Below are positions 1 through 10,772 of a stretch of DNA of 64,000 nucleotides, one piece after another. Numbering within the stretch: position 1 is the stretch's first letter; the number at the start of each line of letters is the position of its first letter. The stretch comes from Cherax quadricarinatus (Eukaryota > Arthropoda > Malacostraca > Decapoda > Parastacidae), in NCBI RefSeq assembly GCF_038502225.1, contig NC_091378.1:4445925-4509924 (forward strand), in the 5' to 3' direction. The notes beneath the pieces were generated by a model. The model searched no databases and was not told the origin of the DNA. It saw only the letters and a program-made list of their open reading frames with translations. The translations under genes and the position numbers were made by a program.

Positions 1-289
1 ACATGTGGAAGATGGTGTCTACCTACCTGGAGTGTATTCCGGGGATCAACGCCCCCGCGGCCCGGTCCACGACCAGGCCTCTTGGTAGATCAGGGCCTGA
101 TCAACCAGGCTGCTACTGCTGGCTGCACGTAGTCCAACGTATGAACCACAGCCCGGCTGATCCTGCGCTGACTTTAAGTATCTGTCCAGCTACCTCTTGA
201 AGGCAACCAGGGGTCTGTTGATAATTCCCCTTATGCTGGTGGGAGGCTGTTGAACAGTCTTGGGCCCCGGTCACTTATTACGTTTTCTC
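1..289 (-). mobile_element. LINE A, 3'-end fragment
   Basis: Read on the minus strand this matches the C-terminal coding end and 3' UTR of the LINE A copy at 22563-23540: the segment around R-G-P-K-L-F-N, the D-R-Y-L-K-S stretch, N-S-L-V-D-Q-A and the terminal W-T-G-P. The 5' side stops at the (TG)n run at 291-342. The 3' end lies at or beyond the window start. It is non-coding debris. Confidence 0.8.

Positions 290-290
<1 letters not shown>

Positions 291-342
<52 letters not shown>
291..342. repeat. (TG)n microsatellite
   Basis: About 26 TG units lie directly at the 5'-truncated end of the LINE A fragment. The join falls at a GTGT already present in the LINE, so slippage from that seed is as likely as insertion into a pre-existing microsatellite. 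Confidence 0.95.
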
Positions 343-343
<1 letters not shown>

Positions 344-454
344 AGCAGTGGGTGTCAGGTGTCAGGATAACAGCACGGTCGGCTGACCAAATATTGGTCC
401 GGGTCATTAGTTGTCATATGATAGTTCCGACGTCCACGAATAATCGCTGAAGAA

Positions 455-775
455 GAGGCGTCCAGATGATTGGTAGAGAAGCGTCCAGATGATTGTTAGA
501 GAGGCGTCCAGTTGATTGGTAGAGAGGCGTCCAGTTGATTCGTACAGAGGCGTCCAGATGATTGGTAGAGAGGCGTCCAGTTGATTCGTACAGAGGCGAC
601 CAGATGATTGGTAGAGAGGCGTCCAGTTGATTGGTAGAGAGGCGTCCAGTTGATTCGTACAGAGTCGTCCAGATGATTGGTAGAGAGGCGTCCAGTTGAT
701 TCGTACAGAGGCGTCCAGATGATTGGTAGAGAGGCGTCCAGTTGATTCGTACAGAGGCGTTCGGATGATCGTTAG
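455..775. repeat. 23-bp minisatellite, about 14 copies
   Basis: The unit begins AGGCGTCCAG. Two variants alternate (TTGATTCGTACAG and ATGATTGGTAGAG endings), giving a partial 46-bp dimer structure. A minus-strand frame across it is open only because the unit lacks stops. Confidence 0.95.
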
Positions 776-779
776 AATC

Positions 780-1155
780 GTCCGGATGATTGGACTACAT
801 GCCGGGTAAGTGCCATACTGGTCAAAAGTTACGACCCGCTGATGGAGCCTCCATCCTTCACTCCATCCCAACCTTCCATCGGCTTAGCAGTGACCTCCGT
901 CACTCTCCACTCCAGAGACTTCCACACTTCTTTCTGCTGCCAGGAATTACAATAGCGCGAGTCGAGTGTTAGTCACTGGCTAAGTCGAGTAAACAACAAC
1001 AGTCATCCCTCACATTCATTGTCTTTTCTGTGGGTTAATCCCCGGGTTAGTGAGGGACTCGTTCCACCCGACGTGAGGCTGCCAGTCTAGCATGAATCCC
1101 AGTGTGTATAAATCCCTACCTCCCTCCCTCCCTACCTACCTTCTGTCATATGTTT
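780..1155. other. Unassigned sequence
   Basis: No gene, RNA or mobile element was recognised. A short pyrimidine-rich run (CCTCCCTCC type) lies near 1120-1140. Confidence 0.5.
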
Positions 1156-1161
1156 GACGTT

Positions 1162-1165
<4 letters not shown>

Positions 1166-1218
<53 letters not shown>
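1166..1218. repeat. (TC)n microsatellite
   Basis: Uninterrupted TC dinucleotide run of about 26 units. Confidence 0.95.
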
Positions 1219-1221
<3 letters not shown>

Positions 1222-1373
1222 AAATTTTCAAGATTATTTTGTGGTTGTGTATTAACTTTAGGCCTGGGTAATATAGGCCTGGTAAAATAACGATTCTCGC
1301 ATGAATACAAAATATGTGGAGTTGTTTTCTGAAGTTGTGATTTGTAGCGATAATTGCAGCTTACTTGCCTTCT

Positions 1374-1375
<2 letters not shown>

Positions 1376-1440
<65 letters not shown>
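1376..1440. repeat. (TG)n microsatellite
   Basis: About 32 TG units without a LINE end on either side. It serves as a control for the LINE B junctions. Confidence 0.95.
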
Positions 1441-1443
<3 letters not shown>

Positions 1444-2655
1444 AAATTGTTAGAGTGTGAGGTAGGGGGAGATGTGGCGAGGATCTACAATGTTTTGTGG
1501 CAAGAATGCAAAGGTTTAGTGTTGAGAATGAGAGGTGGCTCAGCCTGCCCTCCTGGAGTAAGTTTTCCTGGTGTCTGACCCTCTTAGTTTAATCATTGTC
1601 CAGCCTCCTCCTCCCCTGGTTTAACTAGGGTTCTTTTAGCTAGTGTTCGATCCTCTTGGTTTAGCTAGTTGTACGTTTAATATCTGCAGCATTCGTAGGT
1701 TTAGCGTCAGTTTAACGGGTGTTGCTTTACACAGGTTGGTTTACGTTTCTACCTGTTAACTATATGTTGATCGTTAAGGGGGTTATCGCCCCCCTCGCCC
1801 CGATCTTAGAGTAGGCTTCGTTGATGTTTTGACCTGTTCCGTCTAACACTAGTTTTGAAAGTGAAGGTAAGACGTCTGTAATGGGCTAATGAGGCTCTGT
1901 TATTTCCAGGAATCGCTAAATCTGTAAGGGTTGTCAGGTGGTGCTTGGAAAATAGTGTAGAAGTCTTAAAGAGGGAGACTCAGCAGATATCGACACTAAG
2001 TGCCAGGTCCAGCAGGCCAACAGCAACAGCCTTGTCTACCAGATAATCATCAAGAGAACCCTAGCTCAGGGCCGGGTTGACAGAGAAAGAAAACTCGCGA
2101 AACCCGTCAAAGTCTAAAGTCTAAAGTCTTTAGAAGGCGAGACTCTAGGCAGATCTTTTGAAGGAAGAAATATTTATGTTTTATATTGAACAAGCACTGG
2201 AGACTGAAGGTAATCTGTAGAATGTTCTGTGATATCTGAGTGCCACGTCATGAAGTACGTGTGAAGATACCGCTGATAACACCAACCCTCGTGTGTTCGC
2301 CGATAAAATAGCAGCCCAAGTCGGGAACTTTAGGCGATAGGGCGACGGGGCGGGGCGTGGAGACGTCGGTGTAGCTTTGGCTGTCACTGGGACGTCAATC
2401 ACAAGTCGTGAAGGGCACCTGGTAACCCTTCATCGGTATCTCGCCCCCTCACACCCGCTTATCTGGAGGTGATGAGGCGGCTCTTATCGCTCCGTTAGTG
2501 CTATTGTGAACTCACACTGGGAGTATTCACTATACACTCAGCAACGCTGCCAGACGTTGGGTTTCCTGCCTTATACAATCACTCTCCCTCAGTTTGGAAC
2601 TTTACTTCTTGTCTTTAAGCTCTCTTGTATGTTCAGTAACTACACTCCATAACAG
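1441..2655. other. Unassigned, apparently unique sequence
   Basis: No supported exon. Open frames are short and lack recognisable motifs. A weak LINE A-like scrap (CAGCAACAGCCTTG) lies near 2022-2035. Confidence 0.5.
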
Positions 2656-2659
2656 CTGC

Positions 2660-2762
2660 CTACCTGGAGGGCTTTCCGGGGATCAACGCCCCCGCAGCCC
2701 GGTCCACGACCAGGCCTCCCGGTGGATCAGGACCTACCAACCAAGGTGTTACTACCGGCCGC
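2660..2762 (-). mobile_element. LINE A 3' UTR fragment
   Basis: Contains the family-specific block running from TACCTGGAGG through GGGGATCAACGCCCCCG to CCAGGCCTCC on the plus strand, which is the reverse complement of the LINE A terminus. Confidence 0.8.
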
Positions 2763-2844
2763 TCATTTCAGAAAAAGTCACTCTTTACCGTCTTATCTGT
2801 CCAGTCAGTCATTTAGGGATAAGACTCATTAATCTGTCTAGTTT

Positions 2845-3430
2845 TTAGCCAGTCGTTCCAGCTCAGGTATCCTGTCTTTCCAGCCAGTCCTTACAGTACA
2901 GGTATGTTCTCTCAGCCAATTATTCCAGAACAGATATCCTGTCTTTCCAGCCAATCCTTCCAGGACAGGTATCCTTCTGTCGTTCCAGCCAGCCGTCCCA
3001 GAAAAGGTATCTTCTGTCTCTCAGCCAATGGTTCCAGCTCAGGTATCCTGTCTTTCCAACCAGTCGTTCCAGGAAAGGTATCTTTCGTCTCTTAGCCAGT
3101 GGTTCTATCTCTGGTATCCTGTCTTTACAGCCAGTCGTTCCAGGAAAGGTATCTTTCGTCTCTTAGCCAGTGGTTCTATCTCAGGTATCCTGTCTTTACA
3201 GCCAGTCGTTCCAGGAAAGGTATCTTTCGTCTCTTAGCCAGTGGTTCCATCTCTGGCATCCTGTCTTTCCAGCCAGTCGTTCCAGGAAAGGTATCTTTCG
3301 TCTCTTAGCCAGTGGTTCCAGCGCAAGTATCCTGTCTTTCCAGCCAGTCGTTCCAGGAAAGGTATCTTTTGTCTCTTAGCCAGTGGTTCCAGTTCTGGTA
3401 TCCTGTCTTTCTAGCCAGTCGTTTTGGTAA
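2845..3430. repeat. 71-bp minisatellite, about 8 copies
   Basis: Each unit is two related halves of about 35 bp, beginning CAGCCAGTCGTTCCAGGAAA and TTAGCCAGTGGTTC. Start codons recur exactly every 71 bp (3028, 3099, 3170), so the overlapping 69-codon frames are repeat artefacts. The array decays at both ends. Confidence 0.9.
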
Positions 3431-3709
3431 AGGAATCCTCTGGACTTTCCAGGCAATAGATCCAGGCCAGAAATCCCTGGTTTTGGGCTATCTTCGCTGC
3501 CAATCGCTGCAGGACAGGAGTTAGTCGTTTCAATCCATCCTTGCAGACATTCGTTACAGAGGTCCGTGGTAAGAGTCCATCGGTCTAGCTCATCGTCTCA
3601 GTCCAGCCACGTCGTCAGTCGTGTGATCCGATTTAGCCTCACTTTTGTCCACTTCATCCGATTTTACCCTTGATTGCTTCTCGCCGCCGGGGCCACTGAA
3701 AGATAGTTT

Positions 3710-3717
<8 letters not shown>

Positions 3718-3765
<48 letters not shown>
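3718..3765. repeat. (TC)n microsatellite
   Basis: Uninterrupted TC run after a short poly-T. Confidence 0.9.
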
Positions 3766-3768
<3 letters not shown>

Positions 3769-3869
3769 ATTTGTGAATTCATGGAATATAAAAGAAATTT
3801 GAAAAAAAAAAGAAACTACTTGGTATAAACCTTGGCAATAGATGCTGAGAAATTGTTTAAAAAAAAAGC

Positions 3870-3940
3870 ACTGTTAGCAAACACTAGGACATATTTATCA
3901 GGAAACGTTTCGGTCTTGGGACCTTGATCAAGGTTCTGGA
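3870..3940 (-). mobile_element. H-element end (hairpin plus GAAACGTTTC)
   Basis: On the minus strand a TTGATCAAGGTC...GACC hairpin is followed by GAAACGTTTCC and an A/T-rich tail, the same layout as the H-element ends at 17.7-18.9 kb. The sequence is divergent, so it probably belongs to another subfamily. Confidence 0.6.
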
Positions 3941-3944
3941 CTGT

Positions 3945-5640
3945 TTTGCATGTGTTTTACTTCCATGCTCTCGATGTCTCACCCTCGTATCTAGCAACCT
4001 TGAGGATTGGTACCTGACCCTCTGCATGAGAATGCTTTTACTTTCATCAACGCTTATCGTATCGTATTTACTCAAAGTTACATTTCCTCCGATAATTTGC
4101 AACCACCGAAGACTTCTCTTGTATCTTTCCCTTTGTAAGTCTTAATAGTTTTGTAGATCAGTGTTTCCTAAACCTGGGTTAAGACCACATATCTTAAATT
4201 AGGAAGGAAATGTTACAAGAATAGGAGGAAATAGGTTAAAACGACGTTTCTATCCCACTTGTGACCATTAACTAGTCACACTGGAGCACGAAGGCAAGGG
4301 AAGTGAAATGTATACTGAAGGTAAATAGAGAAATTTGCAGGGTTTTATCTGTAGAGTAAAATGCTCGCCAATTTTAGCAGTGCTGCTGGTGTCTTTAAAA
4401 CCGTGATCTTAGAGGGTTGCATCGCTGCAGGAGTTCGCTGGTATCTCCGTCATTACTGAACATCAAAGAATCATTATCCGGGAGCGCCTGAGGGCGAGGA
4501 ACAAATTCAATTGAGTGGCCGAGGGTCTGTCCACCTCTTGACGGATAATAGAGTTTGCCGGCGACACGGAGCGTTCGTCCGGCGAAAATCGGCATCAGGA
4601 GGTGACGGTGCTGAGGTGGACGTTCACCTGCACGATCAGGGGTCGTTATTAACACTCCACTGTAACATTCTACCTTGTTACATTCACTGCAGCGCCTTAC
4701 ATCTCTGTTGCAAATGTCTCTTGGGGAATTTGTTGCACTCAATTGACTTTGGGAAGATTAAGGAATCGCATTTTCGACGTAATATTTAGGAATTTTGCAG
4801 AAGTTACTGGTAAGAGATTCAGTCACTGGACGCGCCTGGAAGACCGCGAAGAGGAGAGAGCTTTGCATATTTGATTGTATTATCGTATCTGGTGGCCCAT
4901 GAGGGAAGCCTCGCCGCTCTCCAGGAGTGGAGGTCCAGCTCTGGGACTGCTATCACAGCTTCGAGGACTATATGTGGAGGGTGGACTCTAGTACACGTCA
5001 GTAGCCTCCTCCTCCTCCTCCTCCTCCTCCTCTGAGCTTTATCAAGTGTTCTCCTAGTCTTTCTGTAACCTGAGATTATCTTCTGCTAATTGCTTTTCCC
5101 TCGCACCGCACTCCACCTCTTCCTTCTCCTTCCCCCTCTCACTCTGCCTTCTTCTTAATCCTCTACCTCCTCCATCTCTATATCTATTCCAGCTCCTGAT
5201 CCCCTACCTCCGTCCATACCTCTCCACCTTTAAAGCTCCTCGCTCTCTTATCCAGTAATTGGGTTATAGAGACGGGTTTGCATAATGAATTGTATTACTC
5301 GACACCTCTTTGTGTAGCGGCCCACTGCTATGGCCCTCTGTGGTCCACTGTGGTCTATCGTAGCCTGATGTACTTTCCTGTGGCCACAGTGGAGAACGCT
5401 AACCTGGGCCATGCCAGTTACTGACGATGAAAGGTAGTCCTCTACGGGACTTGTGGTTGTGCTCCGCTCTCGCAGCTGCAGTATTGTTGTGTGCACACCT
5501 TGCCAGGTAAAACACCTGTAAAGAATGTACATTTAAACTACTCGGAATGCATCAGTAGGTGTTTGGTATACAGTATATCGTGGATCGTAGAAGATAATGT
5601 GTACTTGGAAGATACTTGAAGGCCAAACCACAGTCTACAC
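3945..5640. other. Unassigned sequence with short CCT tract
   Basis: No supported gene. A (CCT)n run sits at about 5006-5033. A 115-codon minus-strand frame (4395-4742) is not repetitive but shows no domain I recognise, so I do not call it a gene. Confidence 0.5.
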
Positions 5641-5644
5641 GCTG

Positions 5645-5722
5645 CATAATAGCTTACTGGAGATAGGCCTGATCTGGGACCGGACCGCGGGGGCTGTGAA
5701 CTCCAGAAGCGACTCCAGGTAA
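5645..5722 (+). mobile_element. LINE A-type 3' scrap
   Basis: CTGATCTGGGACCGGACCGC and the following CTCCAGGTAACC resemble the LINE A terminus. A sister scrap lies at 35645-35700. Confidence 0.5.
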
Positions 5723-5737
5723 CCTCAGGTATATGAT

Positions 5738-5912
5738 TGTAGAATAAACTTAAGGAAGAACAGGGGCACCATGAGCACAGTCAGAGAGCACTGTGTCAGC
5801 ATCCGTGGTGTCAGAGACTTTGACCTTCTTCCAGCAGATATCATTAATATTACTGGAACAACGGTAGACGTTTGAAAGAGGTAACTGGACCAGTACCCGA
5901 TGGCTATGTTTG
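5738..5912 (+). mobile_element. LINE A2 C-terminal fragment
   Basis: Decayed plus-strand copy of the block encoding G-T-I-R-E-H-C-I-N-I-R-G and the following L-P-x-D-I-x-N segment. Several frame breaks and stops are visible. Confidence 0.7.
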
Positions 5913-5914
5913 AT

Positions 5915-6640
5915 TGCAGTTAGCTGTAGTCTGGATGATCAGACGATCAGCAAAAACGTCAGGCCACAAGTTGGATTACCGAAGTAGAAGTCATAAAAAT
6001 GGTCACAGGTATGTCACAGGTATTGTGGTAGCAGGAGAGGCAACACTGATCTCTGGCTAAGTCAGATTTACTACGCTAGAAATGAGTGTGGATGCCCTTA
6101 GGTTCAGGAGTTTTATCTGTAAATGGTTTTAGTGGTCGTCATTCCACGGCAGCTCTCAGAGCAGACCTGCTGGATGCTTAAAGCTCTGGATATTGGAGCG
6201 TTGGGTGTGGATAATTATCAGTAGATCTTTATCTTATTATACATGGTGTACAGTACCGATAAGTTGATTTGTGAGACACACATGCAACCGTCTCGTAGCC
6301 TCTTAGAGACTGCAACAGTCTTCAGCTCTTAGACTGTTGAAGTCTTTTAGTCTAAGAGGCTAAGAGACTGTTGCAGTCTTTTAGCTTCTTAGACTAAATT
6401 AGCCTCTAGCCTCTCTTAGGCTAAGAGACTAATCATCTTTCACCTATAATGATGGAGTGATTAAGTCAAGCTTCATCTCCAGTTCGTTCATTTCGTCTTC
6501 CATCAAATCTGATGTCTCCAGGAAAATAATTCATCTCTGTATTCGTGTATTCATCTAATGAAATCTGCAGCATTGGCGAAATGTTTTCGTTAATTCTCTC
6601 TGTTGCACGTTTCTTAAGACGTTTGGTTTGAGACCGGAAT
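5915..6640. other. Unassigned sequence with a hairpin cluster
   Basis: No gene seen. Inverted repeats built on AGACTGCAACAGTC lie at about 6297-6382 (see findings). Confidence 0.5.
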
Positions 6641-6659
6641 TATCTACAAGTGTGTGGGT

Positions 6660-6850
6660 GGTATGAGGTGGTTGATGCATATGAGGGAAGTGGGGGACGT
6701 TTTCTGTGTCAGGTGTGTTGAGTGAGGGTTGTAAAGGCAGATATGGGGGTGTTGAAAATATGTCTGGGGGTGTTGGAGGGAAGTGTGGGGGGGGTGTTGA
6801 AGGCAAGTGTGGGGGTGTGTTGAAGGCAAGTGCAGGGGGTGGGGGGCATG
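6660..6850. repeat. Degenerate G-rich repeat
   Basis: Irregular copies of GTGGGGGTGTTGAAGGCAAG-like units. The strand is G/T-rich. Confidence 0.7.
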
Positions 6851-7245
6851 CTGCCCGATTAAATTAGCCACCATTGATGGCGTGCGTAGCAGGTATGGCG
6901 GCTTGTGTCCCGGCTCCTGGCCCCGCCCTGGACATACGGGTGGTGGTGGGTTTGGATAAGCTGGAGAACAAACACGAGTGGCTGCCCCCGGGGTCAACAC
7001 TGTAATCGTCAGTAATGCCTCCGTCGACAGCCACCACACAATCCTATATTGTTGACACAGCACTGCCACCCGCCCACACACCCACGAGACACCCGCCCTC
7101 ACCCCTCTTTCGACCAGGGGACACCTGCCCACACTCCCACCAATGCTTATATCCCCGTCCACCCACATCCTATGCACCTCAAACCCCCCGTTTCCCCTCT
7201 TCCCACAATAGAGAAACTACTGCAACGCCTCAAAGAACTTAGAAA

Positions 7246-7575
7246 TTAATATATGGAGCGGAAAGGAGAGGCACCGTATTTGATACATCCGGAAGGTGCT
7301 GTAGTGCCAGGCCCTCCACTTACACACTGCCATAACAACATGTTGTAGTGACAGATATAGGATAGAGTGTAAAAGAAATGCAGTGAAAAGCAATGGCACC
7401 ATTGACACGGTAAGAGAACAAGTGTCAACATGCGTGGTCCAAGACTCTTCAACCAGCAGATATCAGAAATATTGCTGTAGTAAGTGTAGAAGCTTTCTGA
7501 AGGAGACTAGATCACTACCTCCACCAAGTCTGTGATGTATATGTGAGCCAACAATAGCCTGGTTGAACAGGTCAA
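7246..7575 (+). mobile_element. LINE A2 C-terminal fragment, decayed
   Basis: Aligns by eye with the LINE A2 3' region at 49255-49635: the CATAACAACATG block, the ACACGGTAAGAGAAC block, the CCAGCAGATATCAGAAATAT block and an end near GCCTGGTTGAACAGG. Frames are broken. Confidence 0.75.
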
Positions 7576-7617
7576 ACATATATCCCAGGGGTGGTGGTAT
7601 CACGGTAGTGGTAGTAT

Positions 7618-7682
7618 ATACCTTTTCCTTTCCTGAGTTTCAACAGTCTTTCTACTCCCAGAACCCGGCCATGGACCAGGTT
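7618..7682 (-). mobile_element. LINE A2 3' terminus scrap
   Basis: CTCCCAGAACCCGGCCATGG marks the reverse complement of the A2 3' end. It faces the plus-strand A2 fragment just upstream, giving a tail-to-tail pair. Confidence 0.65.
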
Positions 7683-7683
7683 C

Positions 7684-7743
<60 letters not shown>
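7684..7743. repeat. (AAT)n tail of the SINE
   Basis: Twenty AAT units form the SINE's 3' tail. Confidence 0.95.
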
Positions 7744-7745
<2 letters not shown>

Positions 7746-8012
7746 TTTATTTACTACATGTACAAGGTATATATACCGTAGGTGACATCAGTGACTTACT
7801 ACTATATAGAAAGTACCTTGTTATGCTGAGCATCTCCCGCAAATTAAGTCAGTGTCCCAGGATGCGACCCACACCAGTCCACTGACACCCAGGTACCCAT
7901 TTTACTGATGGGTGAACATAGACAACCGGTGTAAAAAAACACACCCAGTGGGTGGGAATCAAACCCATACCCTCGCCGTGTGAAGCGAGAACTTTAACCA
8001 ACAGAATCACAT
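7684..8012 (-). mobile_element. tRNA-Val-derived SINE, near full length
   Basis: On the minus strand the head (about 8012-7945) resembles a tRNA. It has an A-box-like TGGTTAAAGTTCT, an anticodon arm TCGCTTCACACGGCGA whose loop centre is CAC (Val), and a B-box-like GGTTTGATTCC. A body of about 200 bp follows (GGTACCTGGGTGTCAGTGGA, then GGGTCGCATCCTGGGACA). The 3' end is an (ATT)n tail at 7743-7684. The acceptor stem is not intact, so this is a SINE and not a tRNA gene. It should be transcribed by RNA polymerase III and mobilised by a LINE (family knowledge). Confidence 0.85.
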
Positions 8013-8263
8013 AATAGTAATAGTAATAATGGTAATAGTGGTAACAATGGTAGTATGGGGTTAAAACCATGAATCATTTACCTAAATAGCTGATTAAAAA
8101 GTTTACCTGTCTGTACCTGTGTATTATTAAACTAATATTTCATTTCTTTACAGGTAAGTGTCAAAACCTGGGTGACAACTTCGCACACTTTGTAAGTGTT
8201 CATCTCTTGCACTTGTTAACACTCGGACACAGCAGGAGAAATGATCAGAATTTTAACCATAGT

Positions 8264-9215
8264 TTTTGAAGAAGGGGAGGGTAAGCCAGTGGAAGGCCTT
8301 GGTCAGATGACCAAAAGCTCCAGCTGTGGGTCATCCGCGTTAGGGAACACTTGTCCTGTTTGCTGACAAACCTAACCTAACTTTACCTAACCTAACCTAA
8401 CCTAACTTTACCTAACCTAACCTAACCTAACCTAACCTAACCTAACTTTACCTAACCTAACCTAACCTAACTTTACCTAACCTAACCTAACCTGACCTAA
8501 CCTAACCTTACCTAACCTTACCTTACCTAACCTTACCTTACCTTACCTAACCTTACCTTACCTTACCTTACCTTACCTTACCTTACCTTACCTTACCTAA
8601 CCTAACCTTACCTTACCTTACCTTACCTTACCTTACCTTACCTTACCTTACCTTACCTTACCTAACCTAACCTTACCTTACCTTACCTTACCTTACCTAA
8701 CCTTACCTAACCTTACCTAACCTAACCTAACCTAACCTAACCTAACCTAACCTAACCTAACCTTACCTTACCTTACCTTACCTTACCTTACCTTACCTTA
8801 CCTAACCTAACCTTACCTTATCTAACCTTACCTAACCTAACCTAACCTTACCTAACCTTACCTAACCTTACCTAACCTTACCTAACCTAACCTAACCTAA
8901 CTTAACCTAACTTTACCTAACCTAACTTAACCTAACCTAACTTTACCTAACCTAACCTAACTTTACCTAACCTAACCTAACTTAACCTAACCTAACTTTA
9001 CCTAACCTAACCTAACCTAACTTAACCTAACCTAACTTTACCTAACCTAACCTAACTTTACCTAACCTAACCTAACTTAACCTAACCTAACTTTACCTAA
9101 CCTAACCTAACCTAACTTAACCTAACCTAACTTTACCTAACCTAACCTAACTTTACCTAACCTAACCTAACTTTACCTAACCTAACCTAACCTAACTTTA
9201 CCTAACCTAACTTTA
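8264..9215 (+). mobile_element. Element with telomere-like (CCTAA)n tail
   Basis: A head of about 110 bp (GTAAGCCAGTGGAAGGCC, GATGACCAAAAGCTCCAGCT, CACTTGTCCTGTTTGCTGAC) runs directly into (CCTAA)n. The same head followed by CCTAA-type repeats recurs at 51868-52166, so head and tail travel together. The head holds a small inverted repeat (TGACC...GGGTCA). No coding capacity. Confidence 0.7.
8371..9215. repeat. Interstitial TTAGG-type repeat, 0.85 kb
   Basis: Pentamer CCTAA is the complement of the arthropod telomere unit TTAGG. The array is a mosaic. Pure CCTAA with periodic CTTTACCTAA variants occupies both ends, and a CCTTA-rich block occupies about 8505-8880. The mosaic and the non-telomeric flanks argue against a chromosome end. 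Confidence 0.95.
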
Positions 9216-9239
9216 CTCTGAACATAAGGATGAAAATAA

Positions 9240-9362
9240 ACTTTCGGTGTATATACATAAAAATGTACATCTCTGTACCTATATACATAGAAACGTATAC
9301 AAATTTCGCTGCATATACATAGTTACACATTCTAATGCATATACATTCTCGGCGTATATACT
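9240..9362. repeat. Degenerate TATACAT-rich repeat
   Basis: Irregular spacing of GTATATACAT-like words. A similar scrap lies at 10420-10490. Confidence 0.6.
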
Positions 9363-9364
9363 TT

Positions 9365-10420
9365 TACCTTGGAGGAGCTTCGAGAGTTTTTGTACTCCCA
9401 GAACCCGGCCATGGGCCAGGCTCTCTCGTACTTTCCTGGTCACCCAGGCGGCTGCTGCTGTTGATGGCCCGCTGCCCCACATATCCATCACAGCCTGATT
9501 GATCTGGCACCTGGTAAAGATACTTGTCCAGTTCTTCTTGAAGACTTCTACACTTGTTCCAGCAGTGTTTCTGATATCTTCTGGTAAGATGTTGAATAAT
9601 CTGGGACCACGGATGTTGATACAGTGTTCCCTTATTGTGCCCACGGATGTTGATACAGTGTTCTCTTATTGTGCCCACGGATGTTGATACAGTGTTCTCT
9701 TATTGTGCCCACGGATGTTGATACAGTGTTCTCTTATTGCGCCCACGGATGTTGATAGTGTTCTCTTATTGTGCCCACGGATGTTGATACAGTGTTCTCT
9801 TATTGTGCCCACGGATGTTGATACAGTGTTCTCTTATTGTGACCACGGATGTTGATACAGTGTTCTCTTATTGTGCCCACGGATGTTGATACAGTGTTCT
9901 CTTATTGTGCCCACGGATGTTGATACAGTGTTCTCCTATTGTGCCCACGGATGTTGATACAGTGTTCTCTTATTGTGTCCACGGATGTTGATACAGTGTT
10001 CTCCTATTGTGCCCACGGATGTTGATACAGTGTTCTCTTATTGTGCCCACGGATGTTGATAGTGTTCTCTTATTGTGCCCACGGATGTTGATACAGTGTT
10101 CTCTTATTGTGCCCACGGATGTTGATACAGTGTTCTCTTATTGTGCCCACGGATGTTGATACAGTGTTCCCTTATTGTGCCCACGGATGTTGATACAGTG
10201 TTCTCTTATTGTGTCCACGGATGTTGATACAGTGTTCTCTTATTGTGTCCACGGATGTTGATACAGTGTTCTCTTATTGTGCCCACGGATGTTGATACAG
10301 TGTTCTCTTATTGTGCCCACGGATGTTGATACAGTGTTCTCTTATTGTGCCCACGGATGTTGATACAGTGTTCTCTTATTGTGCCCGCAGCACCCCTGTT
10401 TTTCACTAGGTTTATTTTTA
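9365..10420 (-). mobile_element. LINE A2 3' region disrupted by a minisatellite
   Basis: The minus strand encodes, from the right, V-K-N-R-G-A-A-G-T-I-R-E-H, then the expanded array, then R-G-P-R-L-F-N, L-P-E-D-I-R-N-T-A-G and the 3' terminus. A normal copy carries the G-T-I-R-E-H-C-I-N-I-R-G segment once; here its DNA is repeated about 23 times. The frame is not kept because the unit is 34 bp. Confidence 0.8.
9606..10385. repeat. 34-bp minisatellite from LINE A2 coding DNA, about 23 copies
   Basis: Unit ACGGATGTTGATACAGTGTT plus CTCTTATTGTGCCC. A few units lack the ATACA block. The flanks are the LINE A2 sequence expected on either side of one unit. Confidence 0.95.
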
Positions 10421-10682
10421 CTCGAGTATACACAGAGATGTACACAATCATCTGTGTATTTACACAATGATATACACTTCACGGTGTATGTATTTTGCTG
10501 ACGAAAATGCAAGAATAGTTATGCATGCAAATAATGTTGATATTCCTGACTTAGGAAGAAGTATATATATGTTCACACGGTGTGTAAGAAGCGTGTATTG
10601 GAACCACGTTTCGCTCTTTGTAGAGCTTCATCAAGATATGTTTCACTCTGTAGAGCAGTTTCATCATTGAAAATTGGGTTGG

Positions 10683-10772
10683 TCAAATGTTTGTTAGTGG
10701 GATGAATTGTAAAGGACCTGCCTAGTATGGGCCAACAGGCCTGCTGCAGTGTTCCTCCTTTCTTATGTTCTT
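10683..10772 (+). mobile_element. LINE C 3' tail fragment
   Basis: GGCCTGCTGCAGTGTTCCTC followed by TTTCTTATGTTCTTAT matches the 3' end of the LINE C copy at 19098-19176. Confidence 0.8.

Noticed and set aside
4395..4742. 115-codon minus-strand gene with a C-x-x-C-like stretch
   Set aside because: No domain recognised, only one short Cys cluster, and no support beyond an open frame. Left as unassigned.
7945..8012. Functional tRNA-Val gene
   Set aside because: The anticodon arm and B box are recognisable, but the acceptor stem is not paired and the unit continues into a SINE body and (ATT)n tail.
8371..9215. A chromosome end or fusion point
   Set aside because: Non-telomeric DNA continues on both sides, variant pentamers are mixed in, and the same head plus tail occurs at a second locus.
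9247..9498. 83-codon plus-strand frame rich in Tyr/Ile/His
   Set aside because: The first half is a TATACAT-type repeat and the second half is antisense LINE A2.
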